A stretch of 64,000 nt of DNA from the NCBI GenBank assembly GCA_000708835.1, contig DF237047.1, forward strand, positions 8,447 through 72,446. The letters run 5' to 3'. Position 1 is the first letter of the stretch; every line of letters begins with the position of its first letter. The DNA is from Klebsormidium nitens. Taxonomy: Eukaryota > Streptophyta > Klebsormidiophyceae > Klebsormidiales > Klebsormidiaceae. The position numbers were made by a program, and so were the translations under genes. This document shows, one piece after another, positions 11,601 to 20,867 of the stretch. The notes under the pieces are model-generated. The model was not told the origin of the DNA. It was given only the letters and a program-made list of their open reading frames with translations, and searched no databases.

Positions 11601-14600
11601 GAGTTGTGGTTGGCTGGAAGCCCTCTGCAACTCGAGAGTGGTGACTGCTATGGTTTTGAAACTTTATCATCTGGTATCTAGATCAACGCTTGTGGCGCTT
11701 CCTTCTGCGTGCTCTTTGTTACTCTGTCAACTTGGTTTTAGGGGTGTCGACTTGGCGTGGTTTTTCGTGCACTGCGTATTCAAGGCAGGGTCCTCACAAA
11801 GAGGAGTACTTGAATTGTAATGGGTTCGTTAGTCCAAGCCTCTAGATCCTTACCGTCATCTGTCTAAAGATTTTTTAGAGCTGACGAAGCCTGGAGGATC
11901 TGGAGGAGAGGTTCGCGATTGCAAAGGCAACATTTGTGTAACAAATAATGAGTATCGTTCCTCTGGGAATTCTTAACGTCCATTCTCTCGACCTACAACT
12001 CTCCTCGTCTACGAGGTTTACCACCTTGCCTTCAATGTTAGAAGAAGGTTCCTGCATCCTCAAAGTTCCCAAACTTCCATCGGCCTCGCGCAGACGTCCG
12101 TCCTGGAGCGCCTGGCCCGTGACGTCAATGAGCACCAAACCCCCGCCTCCCAAAACTTTGAGTCTCCGCCCCCTTTTCCATCTTCCGGGAGTTACAAACG
12201 CCGTCTTCAAAGACTCGCAACCCTCCTTTCTCAAACCTGCGGAAGCTTCTCTTTCTCTCCACAGACGTCCGTCCTGGAGCGCCTGGCCCGCGACCGCGAC
12301 GAGTACGTGCAGCGCTGCCTGGAGGCGTTTCTGTCGCTGGTCGCCGCGATGGCGCTCCCCATTTTGGACCAAGCCCGGGCGGAGCTCTCCAAACTGGCGA
12401 CCAAGCAAGGTCGCGCCACGCCCTCCGCCAGCCCGCGGACGCCGCCCTCCGGGTCTCGGGGACCGCTCGGCCAGGCCGCTGTGCTACTGCACCTCGTCAC
12501 GTGCCAGGTACGGGCTCTGGTTTTTCTTCAATCCGCAGTGGTCTTGTTCCTTTTCCGTTCTGGCCGCCAGTCCGCGGATGCCGCCTTCGGGATCTCGGGG
12601 ACCGCTCGGCAGGCCGCCGTGCTGCTACACTTGGTCACCTGTCAGGTACGGCCTCTGGTTTCTTTCACGAAGTACGTGTCAGGTACGGCCTCTGGTTTCC
12701 GTCAGGCGACAAGGTTTTTGTCGGTTCCGAAACGGGCGCTCCGCTTGCAAATCTACAGGTGGAATGCTCTTGGTGGTATCCTTCGTTCTAATCGCAGCGG
12801 GTGTCGTCGTTCTGATAAAACTGGTCAAGTATCAAGTGCGGCCTTGATTCCATGGTGGTCTTGTCCGTTTTCTTTCCAGCGAGCGGGTGTCGTTGTTCCC
12901 CTCAGGCAGGCCCTGCTCTTCTTATTGAAACCGAACATACCACCTCCGCTGAAATCGATTACCAACAGGAATGGATTGGGTGAGCAAGCAGTTCTTGAAG
13001 TGCCCTCGACATCAAGCATGAGCCGAGAGCGGCCTAAGATCGCATGAGCACCAGCCAAACCATAACCGACCTATTGACCATCATTCTGACATCCCGCTTC
13101 TCTCCCCGCAGCTCACTCGCAGCCGCTTCGCCGACGGCCGCCTGCTCTCCCTTTTGGGCGTCTGCCTAGCCCGCTCCCAGGACGCACTGGTCGCCCTTGA
13201 TGCGTCCCCGAGCAACAGCCCCCGTGCGCCAAAAGACGCCCCTGCGCCTGGCCCCGCGAGCCCCCTCGCTCTAGTTGCCGAGTTCCAGTCGGTGGTGCTT
13301 CAGATTCTGGAGGCCCTGTCGCAGGGGCAGACGCCCACGGTGCTGGGCCATAAAGAGGCGACCGTGCAACAGGTGGGGCCTCTTTGTTGGTCTTCAGAAC
13401 GACGATCTTAAGCCCCCCCTCTTCTGGTCCTCTCCGTCCTGGCGAGCTGTACCGCGCAAGCAAAGACGGCGACCGCCGCTTTATGTTCCTCAAAGCGATT
13501 CCTCTTTCTCTCCCTCTCAGAACACCCGTATTTCCCTTTCCCCGTCTCAAAGCACCCGTGTTTCCTGTCCCCCCTCTTAAAAGACCCGTGTTTCTTTTCA
13601 CCCCTCTCAAAACACTCGTGTTTCTACCCCCCCTCCAGGTCCTTCCCGTGCTGGCGGACCTGTACCGCGCGAGCAAGGACGGCGACCGCCGCTTCATGTG
13701 CCTCAAAGTCTTCTGCGACACGCTCCTCCTCCTGCTCGACTCCACCGCTCCCCCCCCCAAACCCCGGGCTCCCCGACCCCCCCGGCCGGCGCCCCGGTCG
13801 ACCGCTCCCAGATCGACGCGCTCGTCTTCCAGCACTTCCTCCCGCTCTACCCGTCGCTCCTCCAGGACGAGGAGCCCATTCCCACCTACGCCCAGAAGCT
13901 GCTGGCGCTGCTCCTGGACCGGCAGTGTGTCCGGATCCCGGACCTCCTCCAGCTGAAGCTCCTCCCGCGCTTGTTCGATTTCCTCGCGGGCGACCCGGAG
14001 ACGATTAATAGTTTCGCGCTCAAGCTGTGCCTGGCGGCCATTTCCGCCCCGGAGGTGCCAACCCGGGCGCTTTCCGAGGCGCGGGTTTGTGCCCGGTTGG
14101 GGCTGTTGCTGCAGGACGTGGCCGGCCAGGGGAAGGATGATTTCGTGGAGCCGGTAGTCGCGATCTGCCGCGGGTTTTTGGAGAGGCACGCGGCTGCGCA
14201 GGGCCGCGGAGGTGGCGCGGGGATACAGGCACGTGCCCCGAGTCGACATTGCTCCTAAAGCAATTTCTCTTCTCGACCAGTTCTTGCGGAACCATGCACC
14301 CACCCACTACGGAAGCGCTTGATAGCCAATCTAGCCTCAATTGCATTCTGGCGCTTCAGATGTCGAAAATCTCCAGAGGGTGCTTTTCCAACGCCTCTAT
14401 CGAACATCGTTGAACTGGTTCTGTCCACGGACGTCTTCCTTGCTCTGGTGGGCAGCCATCTTAAAACCCATAAATTCTGGAACTTCACGACCCTAGAGCT
14501 GGAAACCCCCACCGAACCCGCTCGCAGGACATCGCTGAGCTGGCCCTGTCCTCGGACGTCTTCCTCGCGCTGGTGGGCAGTCACGAGGACTCTGTTGCGG

Positions 14601-15370
14601 ACGCCGCCTCGCACTGCGTCGCGCTCTTATCAGTCGCAGCGCCGCGGTCCATCGGGGGGGCCCTGTTGCAGAACGTGCCGCAGGTTTTGCAGGTGTTGGA
14701 GACGGCCAACAAGTGCCAGAGCAAGGCCCTGCTCGCCAAGTGAGGCTTTCCGCCGAGCTTGCTTCTTTGCCGGTGTGTGCTTGGGATTTGTTGCTCGAGC
14801 TCGGTCGGACGAGGTTCCCTTTCGGATTGACCTGCGAGCTTATCTGATGTTGGTTGGAACGGCCCGTTCGGAAAATTCATGGCGCGGGGCTCCAGGTTGC
14901 TCAAAGTCGGTGGCGGAATAGAACACTCCAAATTCTAGCTTTCTAATGGAAATCTTGCAAAGGAACTCCAACTTTCAAACATCTGTCCAACGTTGACTGG
15001 TGAGCACAGCTTGCATTGCTGTACTCTTTCCTTCCTTCGTCTGGCCATAGTCGCGCGCTTTTTGGATCTTATTGTCGGCCAGAAGTTTGTGGCAGGCCAT
15101 GAGTGACCTAGCGACAATTGCGGGTCACTGAGAACGCAATTCACTGATGTACCTTGTTTCCTCCTCTCTAGGATTCAACACCGGCTGTTGAGTGCCCTTC
15201 GGGAGGCATGCAAGCAGCAGCGATCGACGGCGGGACCATCTAGTTTCAACATGAGTAACGTAGAGCAACTTGAAACTCTGATAGCCAGACTCCGAAGGTC
15301 GACCAGCAGCTCTGTGACGCAAGCAGCAAACGATTTGGCTGCCGAACTTGCTAGAGTGATTGCCCGATAG
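5615..15370 (+). CDS. RUK: RUNKEL/ULK4-like protein kinase with C-terminal ARM repeats
   Basis: A large gene of about 15 exons and 1358 aa, close to the 1366 aa of Arabidopsis RUNKEL, a microtubule-associated kinase-like protein needed for phragmoplast and cell-plate expansion. Exons: 5615-5662, 5936-6025, 6422-6474, 6808-6883, 7254-7394, 7651-7710, 8094 (or 8085)-9215, 9583-9900, 10369-10647, 10951-11325, 12265-12507, 13112-13372, 13639-14228, 14528-14739, 15172-15370. Kinase domain, residues 4-256: glycine loop GRGKHS, AVK lysine K33, catalytic loop VYCDLKPSN (D121, with Y in place of the H of HRD), DFG at 139-141, GTPCYMAPE, then ASDLWAVGCVLYE. Residues about 300-530 are acidic and low complexity. 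The rest is helical ARM-type repeat. Oddities: a frame break in C-runs within exon 13, a GC donor after exon 13, and copies of several exon ends in the introns (listed separately). Family assignment is firm; the exon 7 start and exon 13 end are less certain. Confidence 0.9.
11289..11645 (+). repeat. Three tandem copies of RUNKEL exon 10 end plus donor
   Basis: The true exon 10 end (CTCTGCAATGCG at 11308) with its GTGAG donor is followed by two degraded copies centred at 11471 and 11623 (CTCTGCAACGCG and CTCTGCAACTCG). Each copy keeps the preceding GAGGTGG/GGTTGG stretch and a G-rich donor-like end. Spacing is 163 and 152 bp. The copies lie in intron 10. Confidence 0.8.
12094..12124 (+). repeat. 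Copy of RUNKEL exon 11 acceptor and start
   Basis: A CAG acceptor followed by 26 identical bases of the exon 11 start (12265 onward, beginning ACGTCCGTCCTGGAGCG) and then one substitution lies 171 bp upstream of the real exon, inside intron 10. Homology fades after about 30 bases. Confidence 0.85.
12567..12706 (+). repeat. Copies of RUNKEL exon 11 end plus donor
   Basis: The last 75 or so bases of exon 11 (12434-12507) and its GTACGG donor recur at 12572-12665 with about a dozen substitutions, including the CTCGGGGACCGCTCGG core and the GTCAGGTACGG junction. A shorter piece containing only the junction and following intron (GTCAGGTACGGCCTCTGG) recurs again near 12676-12694. All lie in intron 11. 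Confidence 0.85.
13426..13496 (+). repeat. Partial copy of RUNKEL exon 13 start
   Basis: About 60 bases matching the exon 13 start (13649-13710, encoding LADLYRASKDGDRRFM) occur in intron 12, including CTGTACCGCGC and GACGGCGACCGCCGCTT, with several substitutions. The copy has lost a clean AG acceptor. It is followed at once by a polypyrimidine tandem repeat. Confidence 0.85.
13517..13636 (+). repeat. Polypyrimidine tandem repeat, about 30 bp x 4
   Basis: Four imperfect units of roughly 29-30 bp, each containing CTC, an A-run and CACCCGTGTTTC (or close variants), fill the stretch directly before the exon 13 acceptor of RUNKEL. The repeat therefore makes up the polypyrimidine tract region of intron 12. 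Confidence 0.8.
13750..13783 (+). other. Probable frame break in C-homopolymers of RUNKEL exon 13
   Basis: The exon opens in the frame encoding VLPVLADLYRASKDGDRRF and LLLLLDSTAP, but the conserved continuation (ALVFQHFLPLYPSLLQDEEP, YAQKLLALLLD) is in another frame from about 13790. Runs of nine C (13750-13758) and seven C (13777-13783) lie between. One missing C or two extra C restores a single frame. This is probably a sequencing or assembly error; a real pseudogenising frameshift is less likely because the rest of the gene is intact. Confidence 0.75.
14402..14459 (+). repeat. Copy of RUNKEL exon 14 start in intron 13
   Basis: A segment matching the first 58 bases of exon 14 (14528-14585), including GGACGTCTTCCT and CTGGTGGGCAG, lies about 125 bp upstream. 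It keeps the reading frame of the homologous residues (ELVLSTDVFLALVGSH against ELALSSDVFLALVGSH), but its upstream acceptor is degraded. Confidence 0.85.
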
Positions 15371-16594
15371 CAATGGCAGCCGTGTAATAGGTTCTCTGTA
15401 ACATTTCCCGGGCAACTTTAGGCGGAGTCTTGACGGATTTCTAAAAAACATATATTTTGGGTAGTGCCCAGGCCTGATGCCGCTTCAAGTTGGTGACTCA
15501 TGCGCGCAAACAGCTTTCACTAGGCAATTTTCAATCGCTGATTTGTCAATGCCATCAGATGACATGTCAGCGCGGTGCATGTCCCCAGCCATGCCATATC
15601 TGTTCGAAGAAAGCATTGATGTCTTTTTATAATAATATGGGCCAGTCGTGCTTTGAACAATTGGTGCACAAGGGCCGGGCTCGAGCACCATGCTTTGTGC
15701 AGCTGACTCACTTTTAATATGGATCATTGCACATGCAGCAGTTAGTAATGCCAGTGGCCAATTTCGATAACTTCCGGCATGACTGAGTCCGGAGCGCGGT
15801 TATAAGACCTTCTACGCTTCAGAAGACTCCATTCTGATCGAAGTTTTTACTCAAGAAGCAACCATTTTGATCAGTTGTCAATTGCATAGGATCCCATAGG
15901 TACTATACCTTGAACTCAAGATTTGTGACGGTTCTTCCACCCCGCAGGTAAGTATGAAACGCAATATGTACCATGCATACAGTTAAATAACAATCCTGTT
16001 AACTAATAATCAAGCAATGAAAAGAAGTGAGATTAAATTCAGCGACAAGATGTAGTATAACGCAGACATAGTACAGGGAATGGCATATCTGACACGCGCA
16101 AACCCATGACATTCACATTCTGCATGCACTCACTTTGGAAGCATGTGGCAGTACCTTTCATCTTGCTCGACCCGCTTCCACACTTTGTGCAAGTATGTCA
16201 TTTATGAGTGAGTCCAAGTAAATGATTTCTGCGTTGAACTTGATTTGGCAAAACTGGCGCGAAAGCCAAGTTTACGACCAGAGATCAGAGGATGGACATT
16301 GGAACACGTATCAGCTTATTTGATCATTCCCAACGAACCCCCGGAAATCTGCTGAACCTCAAACAACGTTTCATGGACGGTTTGAGTGACGCTCGCTGTG
16401 CTTCAGGTGGAGCCAGGTAGGAACTAGACGAGGGTCAATGTGAACCGGAGCTGTTCGTACACAAACTCACGCCTGACAACTCTTCCCCCAACACTTTGTA
16501 CATGGTTACAAATTACATCTAATCAGACCATTCAGTCAGCTTACTTGCCAACTTGGAACGGTCCGAAAGAACCCCTTTCCCCACAAACCCCAAC
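15371..16594. other. Convergent spacer between RUNKEL and PsbR
   Basis: The two genes end toward each other across 1.2 kb. I see only short unconserved open frames on both strands and no RNA gene or repeat that I can support. Confidence 0.5.
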
Positions 16595-18702
16595 TTACAA
16601 CGCGCTAGTGCCGATGATAAGAGCGGCGCTTCCTGCTAGAAGCCCGGCGAAAAGCAGAGCCCACAGGGCAAGAGCACCAGCGCCTGCACACAAAAGAACA
16701 AGCTGCAATTGAGGAAAATGCCCACAGAATGTATGCAGATCCAACAACACCGAACACTTCAAGGCAGGTACTCAACCCCCAATCGGAACCCTAAAACAGA
16801 CCAGCCTGGTGTTGCCCCTGCCAAAGACCGTCAGGCAATACAGTTTTCCAGATTCTACCACAGCGATCACGTTTGACAAGGGGCAAAAAATGGTGCCATT
16901 AGGATCCAAGGCCAAGGTCAACCCCTGTTGGCGGCCAAACACAAAACACTTTCACTCACAGACTAACCCTCTGATCAGCTGTTAGTTTGAACAACGATCA
17001 AAGATACAGCCAAACCCACTGACCTGCACATCCCTTCTACTTTCAAAAGTCAAAAGGAAGAAAACAAAAACACACACACTGGAAAAGAACAGCAGGATAG
17101 TCATTGCACTGGGCTGGTGGACGACTTCCAATCTGAGGCAGCTAAATTTAGCAGTCATTCTGCATAGCAAGAACACAGGGACTGACCTGGTGAGTAAGTG
17201 TCTCCGCTGGTGGACCAGGCCTCCGGGGTGTAGATAGGGCTGCGCAAGAAACAAATCCGTTATGTACAGGCATATATACTGTCTTCAGCGAACTGCATAT
17301 ATTCAAGAAAAAATAGGCTGAAAATATAATCCGTGAAACCTCGAGAAAGTGCCGCCTGCCCCAGACCTTTCATCTGCCTTGAGAATCCTTCAGAAGGAGC
17401 CGACTGCCCCCAAACCCTTATAACGGTGCCAAACCCTTTATCTGCCCGTGTTCTTTAACAGTCTGGATGAAGCCACAACGATGTGATACACCAGACGTTG
17501 CGCCAAATTGATAAGGACACTGCTGAGAGCGGACAGCCGAAACCAATGCTATAAGGGTTCAACGATCGCAAGTCATAGATACTCAAATTGAAATACTGCT
17601 TCGCTTTACATGCTGAGGTTAATTTATCACCCCCAGGAAGTGCGGGTTGAGACAGGCCTTTCCAAGGTCTTTGCTCGACTTCTTAGCACGAACCATAATA
17701 ATATTCTCTCCTGAAAGCACGATCAACTATACCAGAGCAATCAGTGCACTGCCTACGCCCTCACCTGTATCCATCAACATTTGCGCCATACTTCTTGGCA
17801 TACTGGTAAACACCCTTGCCCTGCAGGATTCACCAGACAGAGAGTCAAGCGAGGTGACAAAAAAGGGGGGAACCAGTCAGGACCACAAGACCTGTAACAG
17901 AGAAAACCAGATACGTTCTCCAAATGAAGCAGATTATTGTTAAGTGTTCCCCACATGAAGCAGATTATTGATTAGCAACAGAGCATAATGTCTAGCTAGC
18001 AACAAACACCAAGACTGGCCCCACGCACCTTAGCCGGGCTGCCTCCCGCATCCTTTCCATCCTTGAACTTTGTGTTGCCAGAGGGTCCTGGAGCGCAGCA
18101 GCAAAGTGCATTGTCAGGGGCAAGATATGAAAATGCATCATAAGAATTGTCAGCGGCAGACTATGAAATTGCATTGTTTCTCTTGACCCGAAAGGGCGAC
18201 AGTGTCAACTGGAGCTTTGTCGAGAGCGGTGTCAAGTAGGTAAGCAGATAGAACTCTATTGTTTTTCAGGGTCTAGTGAGTAAGCTCCTACTAGATCTCA
18301 ACTAGATGCATCTTGGCAATTACAACTTGCAAAGACAATCAGCACTCCTCCAGTTCTTTTACGTCTGTCTCAGCCAAACCATTTCAAAGAGAGGACATCA
18401 ATATTCACAAGACAACTTGGAAGGCGCACTTTCGACAGTTAAATTGCCAGCCAAACATTCAACAATCTGACTCGCGAAGCTGCAACTGTAATTCTTTCAA
18501 GGAGCTCTTGTCGAATGCCACAAACAAGCTCCTCACCGTAGGGCGTCTTTGTCACGGTCTTCTTGAAGTTGCACGAGACGCGAGCAGCTCCTCTGTGCAG
18601 GGAGGGGAGAGAGGCCCCAGCGAACTCGGTCCGGCTAATCTTAGTGGCGGACAAGCTGGCAAAAGACGTCGAGACCGCGCTGGTGCACGCAACGGAAGCC
18701 AT
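16595..18702 (-). CDS. PSBR: Photosystem II 10 kDa protein PsbR, plastid-targeted
   Basis: PsbR is a thylakoid lumen-facing protein that helps assemble PsbP onto the oxygen-evolving complex. Five minus-strand exons close in phase: 18702-18537, 18087-18029, 17820-17765, 17239-17187, 16683-16595, giving 140 aa, the same length as Arabidopsis PsbR. Residues 1 to about 45 are a Ser/Thr/Ala-rich transit peptide (MASVACTSAV start). The mature part begins near CNFKKTVTKTPYG. It continues FKDGKDAGG and [22 protein letters not shown], the most diagnostic PsbR stretch, then AWSTSGDTY. It ends in one membrane helix, ALALWALLFAGLLAG and IIGTSAL. The start is the ATG directly before the transit peptide; the longer upstream frame is open by chance. 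The introns contain small tandem duplications but no exon copies. Confidence 0.95.
17915..17970. repeat. Two-copy tandem duplication in a PsbR intron
   Basis: A unit containing ATGAAGCAGATTATTG occurs at 17924-17939 and 17955-17970, with similar flanking bases before it (period 31 bp). It lies in the intron between PsbR exons 2 and 3. Confidence 0.8.
18110..18174. repeat. Two-copy tandem duplication in PsbR intron 1
   Basis: ATTGTCAG, then a purine-rich stretch with TATGAAA and TGCAT, occurs at 18110-18138 and at 18146-18174 with a few substitutions (period 36 bp). Confidence 0.75.
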
Positions 18703-19299
18703 GATTTCCTCTGTGAAAATTCTAAAAGCTGCAGAGAGAGGACCGCTTGGTACAACAGAGGAATTGAAAATTTCAGTGATTAGAATTGCTCTGCAAATGC
18801 TCGAAGTTGCAGGAAGCAATGCTGACCCAAGACCTTCCGAATCCAAGGCACTGAACGGTGACTGAACCTTCGAACTTCTCAGGCGCAGGGGAGGTAAACC
18901 TGGCGGGTTTCGGAACTGTCTGACTGTACCGCTGGGTCATCAATGGGGTTTCGTTTTGGTAGACTCTACCGGGTAAATCTTCCGCAGCAGTGTTAAATGC
19001 ATCATGCACTTTGTTGGTCACAGCATGCAAGCTAAAATTGTGGCGAATCACGCACACGTTTCACCGAGGAGGAAAACGGGTTATGCACCTAGAATCTGGG
19101 TTACTGACGGCGTCAGTTCTGATGTGAACCCACTCGAGTTAGAAGCTACCATTCGTGGTTCGGAATGCTGACCTGGAGGCTTTCTTGAAATTCAGTGGCC
19201 CTGCAGCTCTCCCTTATCTTGTCCAAAGATTTGATTGGCGTCTCGTGTGCCACGTGAACTTGTGCCTGCAAATTCGGGGCTGTGCATCACGCGAAGACT

Positions 19300-19800
19300 G
19301 GCATCGCTGGTACCGTACTTCGGCGCCCCCGGTCCCCGGTACCGATGGTTGACCAGCTCAATACGGTAGCCCAACTGGTGATACCCAGGGTGCCCAACCG
19401 AGGTGTCTGCAGGCACGTACCTACAATCGGCCCGCTAGATCACATGGCAGTACCGGTCGCTAACGGGTACCTACCTGTTCCTACCGGTACCTACTAAGTT
19501 TCGCGGCGCTCTGCATGTTCACCACGGTGTCCCGGTACCAACGACGGTATACCTACCTACCAACCTAGTACCTACTTAGTACTTATATCTACCTACCTGG
19601 TGGGTACCCACCTTCAACCTTGTACCGGTACGGTACCTGAGACAGTTCGGTACCTACCTTCAGGCACACGAAAGCCTAGAGGGCAGTACTAGAGGCTAGC
19701 TGACTTCAAAGGTTTATAGGTACCTATCGTGGGTATTAGTACGGTGGGTATGTACGCGAGTACCGGTAGACTGGAAGCGCACACCTAGTAGTAGGGGATC
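19300..19800. repeat. GGTACC/ACCTACC-rich degenerate repeat block
   Basis: About nine GGTACC palindromes and many GTACCTACC, CCGGTACC and TAGTACC variants fall in 500 bp between the divergent PsbR and SPIKE1 starts. A six-base palindrome is expected about once per 4 kb. The block looks like a heavily mutated short tandem repeat built on a TACC/GGTA core. No coding potential is visible. Confidence 0.75.
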
Positions 19801-19962
19801 CCACAGGCAACTAGGCCGAGAATAAATAATTGCCTACCCTCTTTTTGGCACGGGTTATCAACCAGTGACGTCATCTAGTACGTCCAGATTTTCCGCGAAC
19901 CCGTGAACTCAGGCCTTCTTCCCTTCGAGATTGGCTGTCATTTGACACGCCCTTTTGCGCAG

Positions 19963-20030
19963 GTGATTGGACTCTGGAGGAGCTCGAGAAACCTGAGGCC
20001 GTCAAAAAGACCTTGATGGAGACATCGACG
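19963..20030 (+). CDS. Possible 5' exon of the SPIKE1 gene
   Basis: A GCGCAG acceptor and a GTTAGT donor bound a 68-nt open segment encoding DWTLEELEKPEAVKKTL and METST. Its end phase (0) fits the exon at 20868, and an internal ATG at 20016 could be the true start of the protein. No similarity to a known SPIKE1 N-terminus was recognised, so this stays tentative. Confidence 0.35.
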
Positions 20031-20867
20031 GTTAGTGTTTGCTGATATCGTCTGCTGTTGATCAACTAACTATTGCCAGCTCGACAGGCAACTTCTTTTG
20101 CCTCTGCACAATTTGTTCAAATGCAATATGGAGGGAGCTTAAAAATGGCGCTTGGATCAGCCGCCCTGCAGATCAGCAATGTTGCTGATCGGAGCAACCG
20201 TCAGCTGAGCTAGGATCACCGTGCTGCTGACTTTTCAATCCGAGCTTGCAAGATTGTCTTGCTGCTCCGACGGCGAGCTGCACATTGTGACATGTTCTAC
20301 GAGATCTGGCAGCCATATTTAGGCTACAGAAGTTGCACACCATCATTTTGAGCTACCAGAAGTCTAGGTTCTCACGCCTTTCAAGGGAACAGGTCGTCCT
20401 TGGTTTCTGCAATCGAAGTTGGAGTGCGCATCGAGAAGATCGCGTACAATCAAGTTGTACTTTAAGAGTTCTAGCACCACTTAGCCACTAGCGCAATGAG
20501 ACCGGTTGCAGTGCACCGATAGCAGGCCCAGGGCCAATGAGTCACTTAAGTGTCTACATCGCATTGCTGTAGCCTTCTGAAAAAGATGATTGCTCGCTTC
20601 TGAATACTTGAGAAGCTGATCGGTTGCACACTATTTTGTATTGATGCCACTTCGGTGGTGACAATCTGAGGTACGCAGACAAAAACATAGCTGCAGGTCC
20701 TAAGACTGGTCTTGCTTTCATCAGCGGACGTTCAGAGACTCAGTGCCTTGCAGAGAAGCCGGTGCATTGCACCCATGCCTAGTGAAAAGAGCTGACAAAC
20801 CAGCTATTTCCTGTCGAAACAGCTCTAGGGCCTTTGCTGCGTGGGGCGCGCTTTGAGCACAGCTCAG

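Noticed and set aside
13113-14303. A 396-codon minus-strand open frame
   Set aside because: It is the antisense shadow of RUNKEL exons 12 and 13, GC-rich at third positions, with repetitive R/G-rich translation.
19155-19352. Open frame upstream of SPIKE1 as an N-terminal exon
   Set aside because: No donor fits and no similarity to SPIKE1 N-termini was seen; it overlaps the GGTACC repeat block.
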